Shown here: piece by piece, positions 61,638 through 64,000 of the stretch
How positions within the stretch are numbered: position 1 is the stretch's first letter
How the letters are laid out: each line of letters opens with the position of its first letter
Assembly: GCA_040080215.1 (NCBI GenBank)
Contig: JBEBIT010000012.1
Location: forward strand, 3,560 to 67,559
Source of the DNA: CAIUGU01 sp040080215
Lineage (GTDB): Bacteria > Pseudomonadota > Gammaproteobacteria > Steroidobacterales > Steroidobacteraceae
Length of the DNA stretch: 64,000 nucleotides
Direction of reading: 5' to 3'
Made by a program: the position numbers and the translations under genes
The notes under the pieces: generated by a model
The model's database searches: none
What the model was told of the DNA's origin: nothing
What the model saw: the letters and a program-made list of their open reading frames with translations, nothing else

Positions 61638-63281
61638 GTGCCTCCCACTCTCCGCATCGCCGTTGCCCAGCTCGATCTCTTCGTCGGTGATGTCGAGGGG
61701 AATACCCAACGTGTCATCGATACCGCGCGCAAGTCGCGCGATGAGCTGGGTGCAGCACTCGTTGTGTTTCCAGAGCTCGCCCTGTCGGGCTATCCCCCTG
61801 AAGACCTGCTGTTCCACGCCGGGATGCGTCGCCAGGTCACGCGCGGACTCGACCGCGTGCGTGCCGAGACGCAGGGCATTACGGCGATGGTCGGCTATCC
61901 CGAATATGCCGATGGCACGATCTACAACGCCGCTGCGATCGTTCGCGATGGCGCGAGCCTCGCCAACTACCGCAAGCAGTTCCTGCCCAACTACAAGGTG
62001 TTCGACGAGAAGCGTTACTTCCGTGCGGGCACCGAGACGTCCATCGTCACGATCAACGGCATCAAGGTCGCCTTCCTGATCTGCGAGGACATCTGGGAGC
62101 GTGAACCCGCATTGGCGGCGGCCGCCCACGGCGCGCAAGTCCTGGTGGTCAGCAACGGCTCGCCGTACTCGCTCAACTACCAGCAGCGTCGTGAAAGCGT
62201 GGTGCGCGACCGCGTGCGTGACACGGGCCTGCCGGTTGTCTACGTGAACCTGCTCGGGGGACAGGACGAGCTGGTGTTCGACGGTGGCTCCTTCGTGATG
62301 AACGGCGCCGGCGACATCGTGCAACGCTTGCCTTCCTACCGCGAGGCGCTGGTGCCGGTGGATCTCGACCTGGTTGATGGAAAAGTGGTGCCGCGCGCCG
62401 GTCCTGTCGAGCCGCTGCCGTCGGAGGAAGCGAGCATCTACGGCGCGCTCGTGCTCGGCGTGCGCGATTACGTGAACAAGCATCGCTTTCCCGGCATCGT
62501 GCTGGGGCTTTCGGGCGGCATCGATTCGGCGTTGACGCTGGCGATCGCGGTCGACGCGCTGGGCGCGGATCGAGTGCACGCAGTGATGATGCCTTCGCGC
62601 TATACGTCGCAGATGAGCCTCGACGACGCCGCTGCGCAGGCGCGCAACCTCGGCGTGCGCTACGACGTCATTTCCATCGAAGGCATGTTTGCATCGGCCC
62701 TCGCCGCACTCACCGATGTGTTCGCGGGCCGCAAGCCGGACACGACGGAGGAGAACATCCAGTCGCGCTGCCGTGGGTTGCTGCTGATGGGCATCTCGAA
62801 CAAGACCGGCCGCATGGTGCTGACCACGGGCAACAAGAGCGAGACGGCTGTCGGCTATGCCACGTTGTACGGCGACATGGCGGGTGGCTTCGCCCCCATC
62901 AAGGACCTGAGCAAGATCCTCGTCTATCGCATCGCGCGCTTCCTGAATGCCCGCGCCGGCGTCGAGAAGCCGGTGATCCCCCAGCGCGTGATCGATCGAC
63001 CGCCAACCGCCGAACTGCGGGAAGACCAGAAGGATTCGGACTCGCTGCCGCCCTACGAGGTCCTCGATCCCATCCTGGAATTGTTCATCGAGGACGACCT
63101 GTCAGTGGACGAGATTGCAGCTCGGGGCTTCGACCGCGCGACGGTCGGACGCGTGCTGGATCTGGTGAAGCGGAATGAATACAAGCGTCGCCAGGCGCCG
63201 CCCGGCATTCGCATCAGCGATCGTGCCTTCGGGCGGGACTGGCGCTACCCGATCACGTCGGGCTACAAGACCAGCAACTGA
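61638..63281 (+). CDS. nadE: Glutamine-dependent NAD+ synthetase
   Basis: Last step of NAD synthesis, 547 residues, two-domain type. The N-terminal nitrilase-like glutaminase domain (about 1-250) has Glu in FPELALSGYPPEDLL, Lys in NYRKQFLPNYKVFDEKRYF and Cys near 149 in LICEDIWE. The C-terminal synthetase (about 270-547) has the PP-loop GLSGGIDSALTLAI and TTGNKSETAVGYATLYGDMAGGFAPIKDL. Both halves are complete, so free glutamine can be used. GTG start at 61638, 77 bases after sucD. Confidence 0.96.
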   Translation: MPPTLRIAVAQLDLFVGDVEGNTQRVIDTARKSRDELGAALVVFPELALSGYPPEDLLFHAGMRRQVTRGLDRVRAETQGITAMVGYPEYADGTIYNAAAIVRDGASLANYRKQFLPNYKVFDEKRYFRAGTETSIVTINGIKVAFLICEDIWEREPALAAAAHGAQVLVVSNGSPYSLNYQQRRESVVRDRVRDTGLPVVYVNLLGGQDELVFDGGSFVMNGAGDIVQRLPSYREALVPVDLDLVDGKVVPRAGPVEPLPSEEASIYGALVLGVRDYVNKHRFPGIVLGLSGGIDSALTLAIAVDALGADRVHAVMMPSRYTSQMSLDDAAAQARNLGVRYDVISIEGMFASALAALTDVFAGRKPDTTEENIQSRCRGLLLMGISNKTGRMVLTTGNKSETAVGYATLYGDMAGGFAPIKDLSKILVYRIARFLNARAGVEKPVIPQRVIDRPPTAELREDQKDSDSLPPYEVLDPILELFIEDDLSVDEIAARGFDRATVGRVLDLVKRNEYKRRQAPPGIRISDRAFGRDWRYPITSGYKTSN

Positions 63282-63309
63282 GCGGTTGGCGGAAGCAGCG
63301 GCCTGACCG

Positions 63310-63999
63310 CTACCAGAACTTCCACCACGAAGACTTCACCGACGACGGTTCATTCGCGGTTGCCGCGAAGTTCTCGCGCATTACCTTGTCTGCATCAGCA
63401 GCCAGATCGGCCATGCCGAGGCCCTTGTACGCCTCCGACATGATGATGAGCGCGTCACGCACGGCCGGTGCGCCGTCGTAATTCTCGATGGCGAACTTGG
63501 CGCGGTTGATTGCACCGGCATAGGCGCCACGGGTGAGGTAGTAGTTCGCCACGTAGGTCTCGTAGCTCGCGAGGCGATTGCGCAGGAAGATCATGCGCTG
63601 GCGGGAGTCGGCGGCGTACTGGCTGTTCGGAAACCGCTGCACGAGCGTCGCGAAGGCCTGGTATGACTTAGTGGCATCGATGGGCGGCCGCTCCGACAGG
63701 TCGGCGCGGAACCAGCGCTCGATGATGTTCGGATTGCGTTCGAACGAGACGAGGCCCTTGATGTAGTACGCGTAGTCGACGCGCGGATGCGTCGGGTTCT
63801 CGCGGATGAACTGGTCGGCCTGGTCCGTGGCCGATTCCGGCTCGCGGTTCTTGTAGTACGCGTACATCAGGTCGAGCTGCGATTGCTTGGTGGCGTTCGC
63901 GAACGGGAAGCGGGCTTCCATCTGCTCGAAGATGAACACGGCGCGCGCGTAGTTGTTCTTGGACATGTCGTCCTTGGCCATCCGGTACGCGTCGTCGGG
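63310..63999 (-). CDS. bamD: Outer-membrane assembly lipoprotein BamD, N-terminus beyond the window
   Basis: Essential BAM-complex lipoprotein with TPR-like repeats. 229 codons are visible; the frame runs on past the edge (upstream codons read DDAYR), so the lipoprotein signal and about the first 30-40 residues are missing. Matches: NNYARAVFIFEQMEARFPF, LDLMYAYYKNREPESA, HPRVDYAYYIKGLV, ERPPIDATKSYQAF and FPNSQYAADSRQRM. Convergent with nadE, 28 bases apart. Confidence 0.94.
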   Translation of the reverse strand, partial: PDDAYRMAKDDMSKNNYARAVFIFEQMEARFPFANATKQSQLDLMYAYYKNREPESATDQADQFIRENPTHPRVDYAYYIKGLVSFERNPNIIERWFRADLSERPPIDATKSYQAFATLVQRFPNSQYAADSRQRMIFLRNRLASYETYVANYYLTRGAYAGAINRAKFAIENYDGAPAVRDALIIMSEAYKGLGMADLAADADKVMRENFAATANEPSSVKSSWWKFW

Positions 64000-64000
64000 A

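Overview
The window is about 64 kb of GC-rich, densely packed chromosomal DNA from a gammaproteobacterium. Support comes from the gene content and order: the kdsD-kdsC-lptCAB-rpoN-hpf-rapZ and ibaG-murA block, sspAB after a bc1 operon, rsmI/lpoA/yraN, rnpB next to a complete dcw cluster, lpxC-dciA-M23-secA-mutT as seen in Xanthomonas-like lineages, yacG-zapD-coaE-pilD-pilC-pilB, and pilA beside pilRS. The genus cannot be named from the sequence alone. I saw no transposase, phage gene, CRISPR array, tRNA or rRNA. Almost everything is core genome, so the most interesting material is regulatory or consists of small departures from the usual form of core genes.

Layout: 1-3687 holds lower glycolysis (gap 3' part, pgk, pyk). 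3750-7046 holds an exported PrxQ-type peroxiredoxin, a patatin-like lipase and MgtE, the last two convergent and overlapping. 7256-13570 (minus) is the Kdo/LPS-transport operon with rpoN, hpf and rapZ but without ptsN. 13681-15254 is ibaG-murA. 15604-19375 is petABC (cytochrome bc1) followed by sspA-sspB. 19418-23320 (minus) is lpoA-yraN plus a large DUF5916-like outer-membrane protein. 23434-24324 is rsmI and 24412-24794 is the RNase P RNA gene. 25143-44196 is the complete dcw cluster with lpxC, starting at a sigma70 promoter with a three-repeat MraZ box and running with mostly 1-4 base gene overlaps. 44251-49122 holds dciA-like, a c-di-GMP-I riboswitch in front of an M23 peptidase, secA and mutT. 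49175-55786 (minus) is yacG, zapD, coaE and the type IV pilus genes pilD, pilC, pilB and pilA. 56098-59085 (minus) is pilR-pilS. 59243-63281 is sucC-sucD-nadE, and 63310-64000 (minus) is the bamD 3' part.

How the genes work together: the dcw cluster supplies the whole cytoplasmic peptidoglycan precursor pathway (murA is separate, 10 kb upstream) and the FtsL/I/W/Q/A/Z division proteins. LpoA, ZapD and the M23 LytM peptidase add further cell-wall and division functions. Kdo synthesis, LptCAB and LpxC supply and export LPS. RpoN, PilS and PilR are all encoded here, and a textbook sigma54 promoter lies in front of pilA, so a regulatory circuit can be read from this single window.

Main points for a second look: (1) a c-di-GMP-I riboswitch whose candidate promoter overlaps the divergent dciA start codon and which is followed by a 34-codon ORF coupled by ATGA overlap to an M23 peptidase; (2) succinyl-CoA ligase alpha subunit carrying a 65-residue histone H1-like Lys/Ala/Pro tail; (3) a 14-codon mini-ORF joining ftsL and ftsI by two 4-base overlaps; (4) a 19-bp hairpin in the otherwise rare ftsA-ftsZ gap; (5) an 88-base structured element before zapD; (6) an AT-rich patch with a perfect DnaA box upstream of the dcw promoter.
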